Source of the DNA: an uncultured bacterium
GTDB lineage: Bacteria > Planctomycetota > GCA-002687715
Direction of reading: 5' to 3'
DNA length: 64,000 bases
NCBI GenBank assembly: GCA_902826835.1
Contig: CADEGH010000008.1
Coordinates: 116,404 to 180,403 of the forward strand
Positions 25,444 through 34,038 of this stretch are shown one piece after another. The translations under genes were made by a program, and so were the position numbers. The notes beneath the pieces are model-generated. The model made no database searches, was not told the origin of the DNA, and was given only the letters and a program-made list of their open reading frames with translations. Positions within the stretch are counted from its first letter, which is position 1. Each line of letters starts with the position of its first letter.

Positions 25444-28400
25444 ACATCTGGTCGCTCTTCCGACGCGTGTGGCGGTTCGCGGGCACGTTCCGGGTCTTGA
25501 CTCAAGCGGTACCCAGCCCGGTGCTTTGGGCCATCGCGATCGTGGCAACCTTGGGAGCCTCCGCCTACGCTTACTGGGTGCTTCGCCTTCCGTGGTTCCA
25601 GTGCATGATTATCCCAGCGGCGGCCTGCGGGATGTGGGTTCTGTGGATCCTGGTGCAGAAGGCGACCGCGCGGCATGCCAGCACGCGTACCCGGAAGTTT
25701 GAGCAAGCCATCGCCGCCGAGGCGGCCGAGAAGGAATTCCGAGAGTCTTGGGCGAAAGAAGTCCAGCGCTTCCGAGATACCGGCAAAGCCATCGATTCCG
25801 TCCCGTTCTTGGTGTTCGTCGGAGAGCCGGGAGGAGGCAAGACGACGACGCTAGTGAAGGGCTTGGGCTCGGTGGCGGGACGGCGCCAAGCCATCCGAGG
25901 AATCGGTGGGACTCGGAACTGCGACTGGTTCTTCGCGGATGACGGGATCGTGCTCGACATGGCGGGCCGCCTCGTGTTTCCCGGTGGCACGGAGGCCAAG
26001 TCGGGTGCCGCTGCGGCCAAGCAAAACTTGGAAGCCGCCGAGGAGATCAGCAACCAGGAATGGAGCCTGTTCTTGGAGCTGCTCGGGAGCTACCGCCCGC
26101 GCTGCCCGATCAACGGAGCCATCGTGGCAATACCCTGCACATCGCTTCTGACCGAGGACGATGGTCGCTGGACTGCCAAGGCGGATGTGCTCCTGGGTGC
26201 TCTGAGGGACCTCCAGACCGAGCTCGAGATCAGGTTCCCGGTTTACGTGGTCTTCACGAAGGCGGACCTGATTCCGGGTTTCAACGAGTTCTGCCTGGGA
26301 TCCAAGGATATCGACACCAAGCAACTCTTGGGTTGGTCGCGAAGCCTTGATCGCTGCGAGGAGCGTCTGTCCGAAGAGGAACTCGGCGCCGCGACCGACG
26401 ATTTCGTCGCTCGGCTACGGGCTTGGCGGCTAGGCTTCCTTCAGGATGCGGATCTCGAGGCCAAGAGCTCACTGTGGTTGTTCGGTTTTCCCGAGGAGAT
26501 GAAGAAGGTGATGGAGGGCGTGAACTGTTACCTCCACAAGATCTTTGGGGGGGGGGATCGACTTCTTGAAACCCTATTTTTCAAGGGGTTTTATTTCACT
26601 TCGGCAATGCAAGACGATGATCCTCTACCCGGTGCTGCGCGGGCTCTCCTGTCCAGTGCGCCAAGACCCGACTGGCTGAAGCGTTTGGCTCATCACGATT
26701 CTCGGCCTGCTTTCCTCGAGGACCTCTATAAGAAGAAGATCTTTGTGGAGACTGGGTTGGTGAAGCCGACGAGGAGACGAACCCAACAGGCCGCCGTCTT
26801 GACCAGAATCGGGTACTCGCTGTGCGCTCTCGTGCTCATCGGCCTCTCCGGTTGGATCATTTGGCGCTTCGTTCGCAATGATGCTCGCGAGTTGCGCGAC
26901 GAATTCGTCGGCCTGCATGAGGCGTACGCCGGGACCGATTCCGCGAAAGTTGGTGGAATCTTGAGTACTCTCTCTGGCAACGAAAAGCAGCCCGGCCTCA
27001 TGCGGAAGCTCGCGAGCGGCGACCTGCTTCCGGGGGAGTCTTCGAGCCCGACCTTGATCCAGTGGTGCGCTCGCGCTTACCGCGCCGCGTACCTGGACCA
27101 CGTTCTCAAGGAGCAACTGAATACACGGATCGGCGAACTCGAAAGTACCACTACCGACGCGATCGCACCGCACCAGTCATCCGGGCCAGACAAGGACACC
27201 GAGGACGGGAAGTACCGCCAATTCATGACGTTGGTCAGAGGACTTCGCGATCCGGGGAAATGGGCTCCGTCGGAATCCGAGAGGAGCGTATTTGATTTCC
27301 AATATGCTTTGATTTTCCGAGAAATCGGTTCCGAGGACGGCCTTTGGGGCCTGGACCGGTACGACATGTATCGCAGTCGAGCGTGGTCTAGCGTGGAGAA
27401 CCACGTGTCTTCGAACCTGGAGGCGACTTGGCGGGCGTACTTTGAGTCAGCTTCCTCAACCACATGGCGGTATCGACCTCCCCAGGCGACCGGTGAAGGT
27501 ATGGTGGTTGATGCCGTCGATGCGGTCCATTTTTGGGCACGCGTCAACCGGCTCGAGGATGACGCTGCGAACTCGCGTTCATTTCTCGAGCGTCCTCTGG
27601 ATCTGTCGGATGATGTATCGGAACCCGACGGAAGGGCGAAAATCGAGAGTTGGGTCAAGGAGTATGATCGATACGTTGCGAGCGCCGAAGCCCTCAGGAA
27701 ACTGTTCCCGAGGAGCGGCTCCCTCGTAGTTCTGAAGGAGGGAATTGCCTGGCCGAGTTTCGCGAGTCGTGTGCGCACTGACCATTCGACGTTTTCGGCC
27801 GAAATCCCCAGTAATTTCGCACGCGAAGTGCGCCCACTTCTTGCCCGAGAGGCAGTTCCCGATAGCGACGCCAAGTGGAAGCTGAGCCTTAAGGATTTGC
27901 AACAATTCAACGGTGAGCACGCGGTTTGTGAACGTATCCTGGGCTCCACGTACCAAGGTCGTGTGGACCTGGTCAACGGTGCCTTGAAGCGGTCGCCTGG
28001 GCAGATTGAGAATTTGTCCGACCTGCAGCGGTTTGAGCTGCGCTTGTGGGCGGCTGCGAACGCACAGCTTGAGTTTGAGAAGGGATTGAAAGGGGCCGAC
28101 AAGGTCAAAGATCATTCTCTCTCAGAATTCTATGCCGAGTTGCGTCAGCGAAGGGGAGAAACGTCCGAAAACGCTGAAAGATGGCCGATACCGCGCCGGT
28201 TCACCCGTAACGAGTTGGTCCAGTTTCAGAACAACGAGAAGAAGCTCCAGGATGGTCTTCGAAATCTGGGACTCAATGATGCAGCCGTGAAAGTCGCGGA
28301 CGCATTGGGAAAACACGAGGAGTCTCTGAAGGCCTATTGGAACGACCACGAGGGAGAGTATCAGGGACCATGGAATCGTGAGGCGGAGGAGATTCTTGAG

Positions 28401-29519
28401 CTTGCTGCCACGCCGGTCGTTGACCAGGCTGCCGAGGATCGGATCATAGAGTGCTCCAAGAGGTTGTCGGCTCTGCTTCGCTTGGATCCGCATAACAAGG
28501 TGACGGAAGCTCAGGGATTTGTCAGCGACTATCTGGAACTGTATCGCGGGAAGGTGCGCACGGAGATCTACCAGGCCTTGATTGGGCTTCCTGACGTCCT
28601 ACGAAAATTGTCGGAGGCTTGGTCGCTTGAGGCACCTCCAAGCACGGAGAAGTTGCCTCACCATGATCTCAACGATTTCCGTAAAGCAGTGGCCACGGCA
28701 CTGTGCCCGGAACCGGGTGCCAACATCCCGATCCTGGACAGCGTGCTCACACGCGAGCCGTTCTGGATCTCTTTGAGGCGACTTCAGGACCAGCGAAAGC
28801 AGGAGAAGAGTAGACTCGAACAAGAAGCCAAACGACAGTCTCTCTTTCAAGAGTGGAGCAACCTCCTTGGTGCAGCTCGCGGAAATTTCCCCGTGGATCC
28901 GATGGCGACTCTGGATATGACTGCGGATCGAGCAAGTGAGTTCCTAACTAATTTCGAAGCCTGGGATGAGAAAAACGGCAAGGAACTCGGGCGGATGATC
29001 CATCGCGAGCCCGGGGTCGACCGGCAGAATCTCGTTAATTACTGGAAATGGTTGAAAAAGCACATCGATGCGCCAACTCTCGTCAAGATACGGACGACAG
29101 GGTACTCGATCGACGCCACCACCGACCGATTAAACGCATATTACCGCTGGCGTTGGGCGGGGGGAGAAGATTCCGGAAAGCACGTTCACTGGCACGAGAG
29201 TGATTGGGAAATCAGCCTGAAGTTTGGCGTCTCGCCAAACCTCAGACTGGAAGAAGCCCCGCCAGTGGACATGCCGCTGGAAGGGAATGAAATCCGTGAT
29301 GCTCTCCGGGTTGCGGCACCCAAGATTCTGACGAGCGATTTTGAGCTCCTGCGGATGATGATGGCGGCCTCGAATCCGAGCAACCCTGTCAAGGAATTCG
29401 AACTGGAACAGGCCGGAGGTTCCAGAAGTACGCTGACCGTCACGTTTGAAATTGTAGGTGGAGCGGAATCGCTAAATTTCGATCCCCGCTGGAAATCTCT
29501 GAAACTTTCGGCTCATTGA
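25440..29519 (+). CDS. tssM: TssM (IcmF) T6SS inner-membrane complex protein
   Basis: This 1359-residue protein has two early membrane segments (about residues 25-45 and 52-72). A GTPase-like domain follows with P-loop GEPGGGKT at about 128-135 and 'VYVVFTKADLIPGF' near 265-280. Another membrane helix lies near residue 460 ('IGYSLCALVLIGLSGWIIW'), and a long periplasmic helical region leads to a beta-rich C-terminus that would bind TssJ. Its length exceeds many IcmF proteins modestly. ATG 25440 overlaps tssL by ATGA. It is the last gene of the tssJKLM operon and converges on tagF 41 bases later. Confidence 0.93.
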   Translation: MNIWSLFRRVWRFAGTFRVLTQAVPSPVLWAIAIVATLGASAYAYWVLRLPWFQCMIIPAAACGMWVLWILVQKATARHASTRTRKFEQAIAAEAAEKEFRESWAKEVQRFRDTGKAIDSVPFLVFVGEPGGGKTTTLVKGLGSVAGRRQAIRGIGGTRNCDWFFADDGIVLDMAGRLVFPGGTEAKSGAAAAKQNLEAAEEISNQEWSLFLELLGSYRPRCPINGAIVAIPCTSLLTEDDGRWTAKADVLLGALRDLQTELEIRFPVYVVFTKADLIPGFNEFCLGSKDIDTKQLLGWSRSLDRCEERLSEEELGAATDDFVARLRAWRLGFLQDADLEAKSSLWLFGFPEEMKKVMEGVNCYLHKIFGGGDRLLETLFFKGFYFTSAMQDDDPLPGAARALLSSAPRPDWLKRLAHHDSRPAFLEDLYKKKIFVETGLVKPTRRRTQQAAVLTRIGYSLCALVLIGLSGWIIWRFVRNDARELRDEFVGLHEAYAGTDSAKVGGILSTLSGNEKQPGLMRKLASGDLLPGESSSPTLIQWCARAYRAAYLDHVLKEQLNTRIGELESTTTDAIAPHQSSGPDKDTEDGKYRQFMTLVRGLRDPGKWAPSESERSVFDFQYALIFREIGSEDGLWGLDRYDMYRSRAWSSVENHVSSNLEATWRAYFESASSTTWRYRPPQATGEGMVVDAVDAVHFWARVNRLEDDAANSRSFLERPLDLSDDVSEPDGRAKIESWVKEYDRYVASAEALRKLFPRSGSLVVLKEGIAWPSFASRVRTDHSTFSAEIPSNFAREVRPLLAREAVPDSDAKWKLSLKDLQQFNGEHAVCERILGSTYQGRVDLVNGALKRSPGQIENLSDLQRFELRLWAAANAQLEFEKGLKGADKVKDHSLSEFYAELRQRRGETSENAERWPIPRRFTRNELVQFQNNEKKLQDGLRNLGLNDAAVKVADALGKHEESLKAYWNDHEGEYQGPWNREAEEILELAATPVVDQAAEDRIIECSKRLSALLRLDPHNKVTEAQGFVSDYLELYRGKVRTEIYQALIGLPDVLRKLSEAWSLEAPPSTEKLPHHDLNDFRKAVATALCPEPGANIPILDSVLTREPFWISLRRLQDQRKQEKSRLEQEAKRQSLFQEWSNLLGAARGNFPVDPMATLDMTADRASEFLTNFEAWDEKNGKELGRMIHREPGVDRQNLVNYWKWLKKHIDAPTLVKIRTTGYSIDATTDRLNAYYRWRWAGGEDSGKHVHWHESDWEISLKFGVSPNLRLEEAPPVDMPLEGNEIRDALRVAAPKILTSDFELLRMMMAASNPSNPVKEFELEQAGGSRSTLTVTFEIVGGAESLNFDPRWKSLKLSAH

Positions 29520-29560
29520 TCCGGATCTGTGACGGCCAAAACCCGCGAGCGCGCTGGTGA

Positions 29561-30505
29561 TCAGCGACCGAGGAGCCGACGGGCGGCTTCGCGAAGGGTG
29601 CCCATCGTGGAGAGATTGGTCGGGGCCATGCCGGATCGCTCCGGTGAGCCGCCGCCGATGTCGAATGGGAGAAGCCCCTCGGATGGGTGGTTGAGCCACC
29701 GTCCATCGGAGGGGGTGGGGCTCCTCAAGAACACCCACGTTCCGGTGCCGGGGAGAGTGGATTCTCCGGGAATCGCAAGCGAGACCGCATCCCGGTCTTC
29801 TCGTATGGGCAAAAGTTTCCACTGGTCAAGCAGGTCGAACCAGGCGGCGGTGGAAAGGATCGGCTGCGCAGTGGGTCCGAGGGGAAGGTGCAGAGGCGGC
29901 AGTGCGTCTTCCGAGAGCGGTGCCGTACGGAGGCTTGAGCAGGCATCGGAGACCTCGGATCGAAGGCGTTCCTCGCTTTGGCTGGAGGAGCCCTCGGAGG
30001 TCGGCCCCTCACCGAGTGAGGAGATGAGCTCATCCGAACTGATGAGGGGCGATGCTGCCTCGCCTTTGGTCGGCCAGTGCAACTCGACCTTCTCGGCCAA
30101 ATCACGGAACTCCGCCACGGACTGCGCGGCCTGAACTGCGCCGAGGACCGTGGAGAGCTGATCAAAGACGGGTGCGCATCGCCTCAAGCAGTCTCCCTCG
30201 CCGGTTTCACGCAGTGCCTTGCTCGGAACCGTAGTCCAGACGGAGATGGGAAAACTGCGGTTCACGGCGTCGGTGCTGGGAGAGAGCACGGCGCAGGTGG
30301 TTTCGCGCCCCCCGTGGTACCGAAAGAGGAACGACCATTGGTTGGGACCGTTCGCTTCGGCCCTCAAGACCCCGGCTGTGGAATTGACCCAGTCACGGTA
30401 GGCACTGGACTCCTCGGTTCCCGCCTTGAGGAACTCGGGATGGAAGGGCAGCTTGCCGTAGATGCTGATGCGCTTCGGCAAGGGGTTTCGAGAACTTAGG
30501 ATCAT
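29561..30505 (-). CDS. tagF: TagF (ImpM-domain) T6SS-associated protein
   Basis: A 314-residue protein. The N-terminal ~130 residues match the TagF/ImpM domain: 'ISIYGKLPFHPEFLKAG', then 'W..STA', then 'FLFRYHGG' and 'VNRSFPISVW'. In Pseudomonas TagF restrains T6SS assembly post-translationally, and the kinase pathway counters it. Here the kinase at 19-22 kb could play the opposing role; that is inference. The C-terminal half (residues 150-314) is less conserved. It has no PppA phosphatase domain that I can recognise. The start has only a weak ribosome site. It converges with tssM. Confidence 0.85.
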   Translation of the reverse strand: MILSSRNPLPKRISIYGKLPFHPEFLKAGTEESSAYRDWVNSTAGVLRAEANGPNQWSFLFRYHGGRETTCAVLSPSTDAVNRSFPISVWTTVPSKALRETGEGDCLRRCAPVFDQLSTVLGAVQAAQSVAEFRDLAEKVELHWPTKGEAASPLISSDELISSLGEGPTSEGSSSQSEERLRSEVSDACSSLRTAPLSEDALPPLHLPLGPTAQPILSTAAWFDLLDQWKLLPIREDRDAVSLAIPGESTLPGTGTWVFLRSPTPSDGRWLNHPSEGLLPFDIGGGSPERSGMAPTNLSTMGTLREAARRLLGR

Positions 30506-30670
30506 TCTGGATCTGCGTTTTGAGGGATCGGGATGACTCTGATCTGTACTCGCCTCTCACCCCCAGCAGTTGCTAGATTTCGCCTGAGTCGCATGGCAAC
30601 TTGCACTTTTCATCAGACTTTCAGCCGCTCCGGGGTGGATTTTTCTATAGAGGGGTGGCTTCAGCCGTCG

Positions 30671-30702
30671 GTGGCGGGGCGGATCTGGTGATCCGCGGGC
30701 CT
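30671..30702 (+). repeat. Interspersed palindromic repeat, copy 1
   Basis: The core GCGGATCTGGTGATCCGC at 30679-30696 forms a 7-base stem (GCGGATC/GATCCGC) with a TGGT loop. The left flank (GGTGGCGGG) is shared with the copies at 48,023 and 57,520. It lies 67 bases past the stop of the minus-strand radical SAM gene. The rest of the 257-base gap between tagF and that gene shows no gene. No U-run follows, so a REP-like or mRNA-end role is more likely than a classic terminator. Confidence 0.7.
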
Positions 30703-30762
30703 GCTGCAGGGGCCGGACTGTCGGGCGGGGCGAGTGGCAGGGCGCGACGAGGGGCGAGGGGG

Positions 30763-32604
30763 CTATTGGGCGTGGGAGCCGATGAGGTCGCGGAAGCGGG
30801 AGGGGTGATGGGGTTCGCCGAGGATGATGATGCGGTAGCGGGTGAGGTCCTTGCCAAAGAAGTCTTTGGGAGTTTGGACCGGGTGGGCCACGAATTGGAT
30901 GCGGCGGGAGAGGTCGGCGAGGGACTCGACCGAGCCGGTGTCAAAGGCGTTGAAGGAGGCTTCGAGGACGGGAGAGCGGGCGGGATGGCGGCTCCAATCC
31001 TGCATGGCGGCGGTGATGCGTTCCTCGGGGAGGATGCGCGCATCGAGCAGTTCGTCGCAGTTGAGGTAGGACTGCAAGCGCAACAACTCGTCGGCGGCGG
31101 CCCGCAGCGCGGGATCTTCCACTTCGCGGTTCAGAGCCGCCCGCAAGAGCTCGAGATCGAGACGATTGACGTCCTCGACTTCGAACGCTTGGCAGAGGAG
31201 ACGCTTGCGGACGAGCGGCCGTGACGACGGCGTGTCTTCGAGCTGCCAAACCTCCTTCATGAAGATGCGGCCCATCCGCTCGAAGAGGTAGGAGGGGCGG
31301 ATCTTCAGGAGCGAGACGAGCTGCTGCGCCATCCCCGGATAGCGCTCGTACCACTTGGTTCCAACCATGATGAGTCCGCCGATGACCATGTCGTCTTCGG
31401 GGAAGGTGGTCGAGTGGTAGACGATGCGATATTGCCCCTCGTACTTGACTTGGAACTCCGCGCGGCGCTTCCAATAGCCGGTGGCCGGCAGGACCGAGAA
31501 GGGGAAGATCTGGATCGCTTCGGGCTTGGTATGGAATGCGTAGTCGACGCTGGAGCGGAAGCCCTCGATGTGGTCGCCCGGCAACCCGAGGATGAGCTGC
31601 TGCGCATTGGCGTGCAACCCGTACTTCTTGAGGAGCGGGATCTTCGAGTCCAGGAACTTCTTGTCCCACTTCCGGTTCAAGTACTCGTAGGCGTCCTCGT
31701 TGGTGGTTTGGATGCCCGCCTCGATGTAGACCCCGGCCTGCTTCATGAGCGAGCAGAGTTCTTCGTCGAGGAAATCGAGATTGGGGAAGAAGGTGACGCT
31801 CTGATCCGGCGCCTTGTTGGCGACGATGAAGCGCAGGAGCTCCTTCGCGACCGCCTTTTTGTAGCCGAACATCGAATCGAAGAACCAAATCTTCTTGATG
31901 TTCTTGTGGGAGAGGATGCGCCCGAGGTCGGAGAACACCCGCTCCATGCTGAAGCTGCGCCGCGTCGTCCCGCCCCAATAGCAGTACGCGCAGCCCATGT
32001 AACAGCCGCGGAAGGTCTCGAGCGCGAACACCGGGATCTGATCGATCATCGCTTCGACCTCAGGCAGGTCGAGGAGCGAGGGGATGTCGTCCAAGTTGTC
32101 GAGGTACTGGACGTTGGGAGTGCCCTGCAGCGAGCCGGTGGCGCGATCTCGGAAGGAGATGCCGGTGATGTCGCTCAGCGGCTTGCCGGTGCCGAGGAAG
32201 TGGTGGCAGAGGTGCGCGAAGGTCCGTTCGCCTTCGTCGCGCACGATGATGTCGACGGAGGGGTGCTCGGCCAGCAGTTCCTGGGCGTAGGCCTCGTCCG
32301 AGACGTCCGGGCCACCCCAGATGATGGGAACGTTCGGGAAGAGCATCCGCACCTGCCGCGAGGCCTCGTAAAGGCGGAACCGCGACCAAATGTAGATGCT
32401 GAACCCGATGACATCCGGCTGCATCTCCTTCGCCGCGGTCACGATCGAGGCGATGGTGTGCTCGGGATCGTCGTGGGGGGTGCCCCCCACGATGCGGGTC
32501 TGCAGGCGTTCCTTGAGAACCGGATCCGCCGACGCGTAGCTCTTGAGGTTCAAGAGCGCGAGCGAAGCCGGAGCGAAGTCGCAGTGGGCGAGCAGAATCT
32601 TCAT
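30763..32604 (-). CDS. B12-binding-domain radical SAM protein
   Basis: A 613-residue protein. Residues 1-150 form a cobalamin-binding-like Rossmann domain ('PDVIGFSIYIWSRF', 'PNVPIIWGGPDVS'), without the strict DxHxxG motif. The radical SAM core starts at 'FRGCYMGCAYCYWGG' with the CX3CX2C iron-sulfur ligands at C201, C205 and C208. 'LILGLPGD' and 'QIFPFSVLPATGYW' follow in the barrel. About 150 further residues form a C-terminal region of unknown role. Such enzymes act in methylation or related radical chemistry, but the substrate cannot be read here. I chose ATG 32604 because AAGGA lies upstream. The gene stands alone and is divergent from the next one. Confidence 0.85.
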   Translation of the reverse strand: MKILLAHCDFAPASLALLNLKSYASADPVLKERLQTRIVGGTPHDDPEHTIASIVTAAKEMQPDVIGFSIYIWSRFRLYEASRQVRMLFPNVPIIWGGPDVSDEAYAQELLAEHPSVDIIVRDEGERTFAHLCHHFLGTGKPLSDITGISFRDRATGSLQGTPNVQYLDNLDDIPSLLDLPEVEAMIDQIPVFALETFRGCYMGCAYCYWGGTTRRSFSMERVFSDLGRILSHKNIKKIWFFDSMFGYKKAVAKELLRFIVANKAPDQSVTFFPNLDFLDEELCSLMKQAGVYIEAGIQTTNEDAYEYLNRKWDKKFLDSKIPLLKKYGLHANAQQLILGLPGDHIEGFRSSVDYAFHTKPEAIQIFPFSVLPATGYWKRRAEFQVKYEGQYRIVYHSTTFPEDDMVIGGLIMVGTKWYERYPGMAQQLVSLLKIRPSYLFERMGRIFMKEVWQLEDTPSSRPLVRKRLLCQAFEVEDVNRLDLELLRAALNREVEDPALRAAADELLRLQSYLNCDELLDARILPEERITAAMQDWSRHPARSPVLEASFNAFDTGSVESLADLSRRIQFVAHPVQTPKDFFGKDLTRYRIIILGEPHHPSRFRDLIGSHAQ

Positions 32605-32852
32605 CGACAGGCGTCCTTGGGGCAGGCCTAGGCCCACCCGTTCATCGGGCAAATCACCACTCCGAAGATAACCCATCTCGAAGTTCGGCACCCCCCGGGA
32701 AACCGATGCAGAGAACCGGCCTTTCCGAAGGAAGGCGACCTGGACGGGCGCCCAAGCCAAAGCGGCGGCCGCGAACTCCTTTCGGAAACTGCGGGAGGTG
32801 GGCCCGCAGACCGTTCGGAATGCGCCGCCCGAGAACGAGATACCATGCCCTC

Positions 32853-33539
32853 GTGAAGATGGCGGTATGGATCCTGTCGAGCCTCGGGTTGCTTCTGGCC
32901 TGCCGATCCGAACCCGAGGTCTATCGCACTTTCGAGGGGGCGAACCCGGCCTCCGCGCAGGGGAGTTCCGTGGCTGACCTCGTCGAACTGATCCGGATCG
33001 ATCCGAGCCTCCGGTTGGAGATTCGCTACGCCACCGCGAACAACTTCGTCGGCCGCCCGGTCTACCCGGAGGCCCGGGCGTTTCTCCAGCGCCCCGCCGC
33101 GGAGGCTCTATCCCGGGTGCAGGCGCGCCTCTCCCGCCTCGGCTACGGACTCCTCGTGTTCGACGGCTACCGACCGTGGACGGTGACCAAGCTCTTCTGG
33201 GAAGTCACGCCGCCGCCGCTGCAGAAATTTGTCGCCGACCCCGCGCAGGGCTCGAAGCACAACCGCGGTTGTGCCGTGGACTTGACGCTGTGCGATCTCG
33301 AGACCGGCGTCGAACTCGCGATGCCGACCGCCTTCGACGACTTCACCGACGCCGCGGCCGCGGATGCCCCCTGCGCCTCCGCGCTGGCCAAAGCGCACCG
33401 ATCGCTCCTTCGCACGGCGATGGAAGCCGAGGGCTTCCAGGTGTACGAACACGAGTGGTGGCACTTCGACTTCCAAGACTGGCGCCGCTATCCGATCCTC
33501 GATCTCTCCTTTGCCGAAATCGACGCTCGTGGAAACTGA
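32853..33539 (+). CDS. D-Ala-D-Ala dipeptidase (VanX/DdpX-like, M15D) lipoprotein
   Basis: A 228-residue protein with a short lipoprotein signal ('LGLLLACRS'). The M15 zinc dipeptidase motifs are present: 'LRLEIRYATANNFVG', 'LLVFDGYRPW', the SxHxxGxAxD zinc motif as 'SKHNRGCAVDLTL', and the third ligand/catalytic pair in 'EHEWWHFDF'. It should hydrolyse D-Ala-D-Ala in the periplasm, for peptidoglycan recycling rather than glycopeptide resistance, as no vanH or vanA neighbours are seen. The start is GTG 32853: TACCAT ends six bases before it, as in a leaderless transcript. ATG 32859 is an alternative. It overlaps the NUDIX gene by 11 bases. Confidence 0.85.
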   Translation: MKMAVWILSSLGLLLACRSEPEVYRTFEGANPASAQGSSVADLVELIRIDPSLRLEIRYATANNFVGRPVYPEARAFLQRPAAEALSRVQARLSRLGYGLLVFDGYRPWTVTKLFWEVTPPPLQKFVADPAQGSKHNRGCAVDLTLCDLETGVELAMPTAFDDFTDAAAADAPCASALAKAHRSLLRTAMEAEGFQVYEHEWWHFDFQDWRRYPILDLSFAEIDARGN

Positions 33540-33990
33540 ACGCAGTGCGGTGTTCGGCATCCTCGAGCGGGGCGACGAGATTCTCCTGGTCGCGAACTGG
33601 CGTCGCCTCGAGCAGGGGCCGGTCCTCTGCTGGGATCTTCCCGGAGGAGGGGTCGAGCCCGGTGAATCGCTGGAGGAGGCTCTCGTGCGCGAAGTTCGCG
33701 AGGAAACGGGCGTCGAAGTACGGCCCGGTCGCTTCGAGTTCTTGGTCGAGCGGTTCGGGTTTCGTTCTCCCGACCCCAAGCGGCGCAGCCGTTATTTCTT
33801 CTTTACGATCGAACCCGCCGCGGACGTGAAACCGGAAGACCTGCGTCCCACCGATTCGGACATCGTCGACCTGGGATTCCGACCGCTGCGCGACCTGCGG
33901 CGCCTCTGTCCGGAGCGCTATCAGCTCCAATTCCACGACTGGCTCGAATCCGGGCGCAGCACCCGCTATTTCTCGGACCGATCGCGCTGA
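33529..33990 (+). CDS. NUDIX hydrolase
   Basis: A 153-residue cytoplasmic protein with a full Nudix box: the 'GGGVEPGESLEEAL' turn followed by 'REVREETGV' near residues 46-70, which supplies the glutamates for metal binding. It should cleave a nucleoside diphosphate linked to another group; the substrate is not predictable from the motif. A GTG start at 33529 overlaps the dipeptidase stop, suggesting translational coupling; longer in-frame readings run inside the dipeptidase gene and are unlikely. Functional coupling of the two genes is unclear. Confidence 0.85.
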   Translation: METERSAVFGILERGDEILLVANWRRLEQGPVLCWDLPGGGVEPGESLEEALVREVREETGVEVRPGRFEFLVERFGFRSPDPKRRSRYFFFTIEPAADVKPEDLRPTDSDIVDLGFRPLRDLRRLCPERYQLQFHDWLESGRSTRYFSDRSR

Positions 33991-34038
33991 CGAGGCGGCT
34001 TGCGGCGACCTCCGTCGCCAGCGATAGACTGAGGTCGT

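Noticed and set aside
31414..32631. A 405-codon plus-strand open frame opposite the radical SAM gene
   Set aside because: No recognisable domain; it is a GC-driven shadow of the minus-strand gene that has the CX3CX2C motif.
32853..33990. Vancomycin-resistance cluster around the VanX-like gene
   Set aside because: No vanH, vanA-type ligase or vanRS regulator is nearby; M15 dipeptidases also serve in peptidoglycan recycling.
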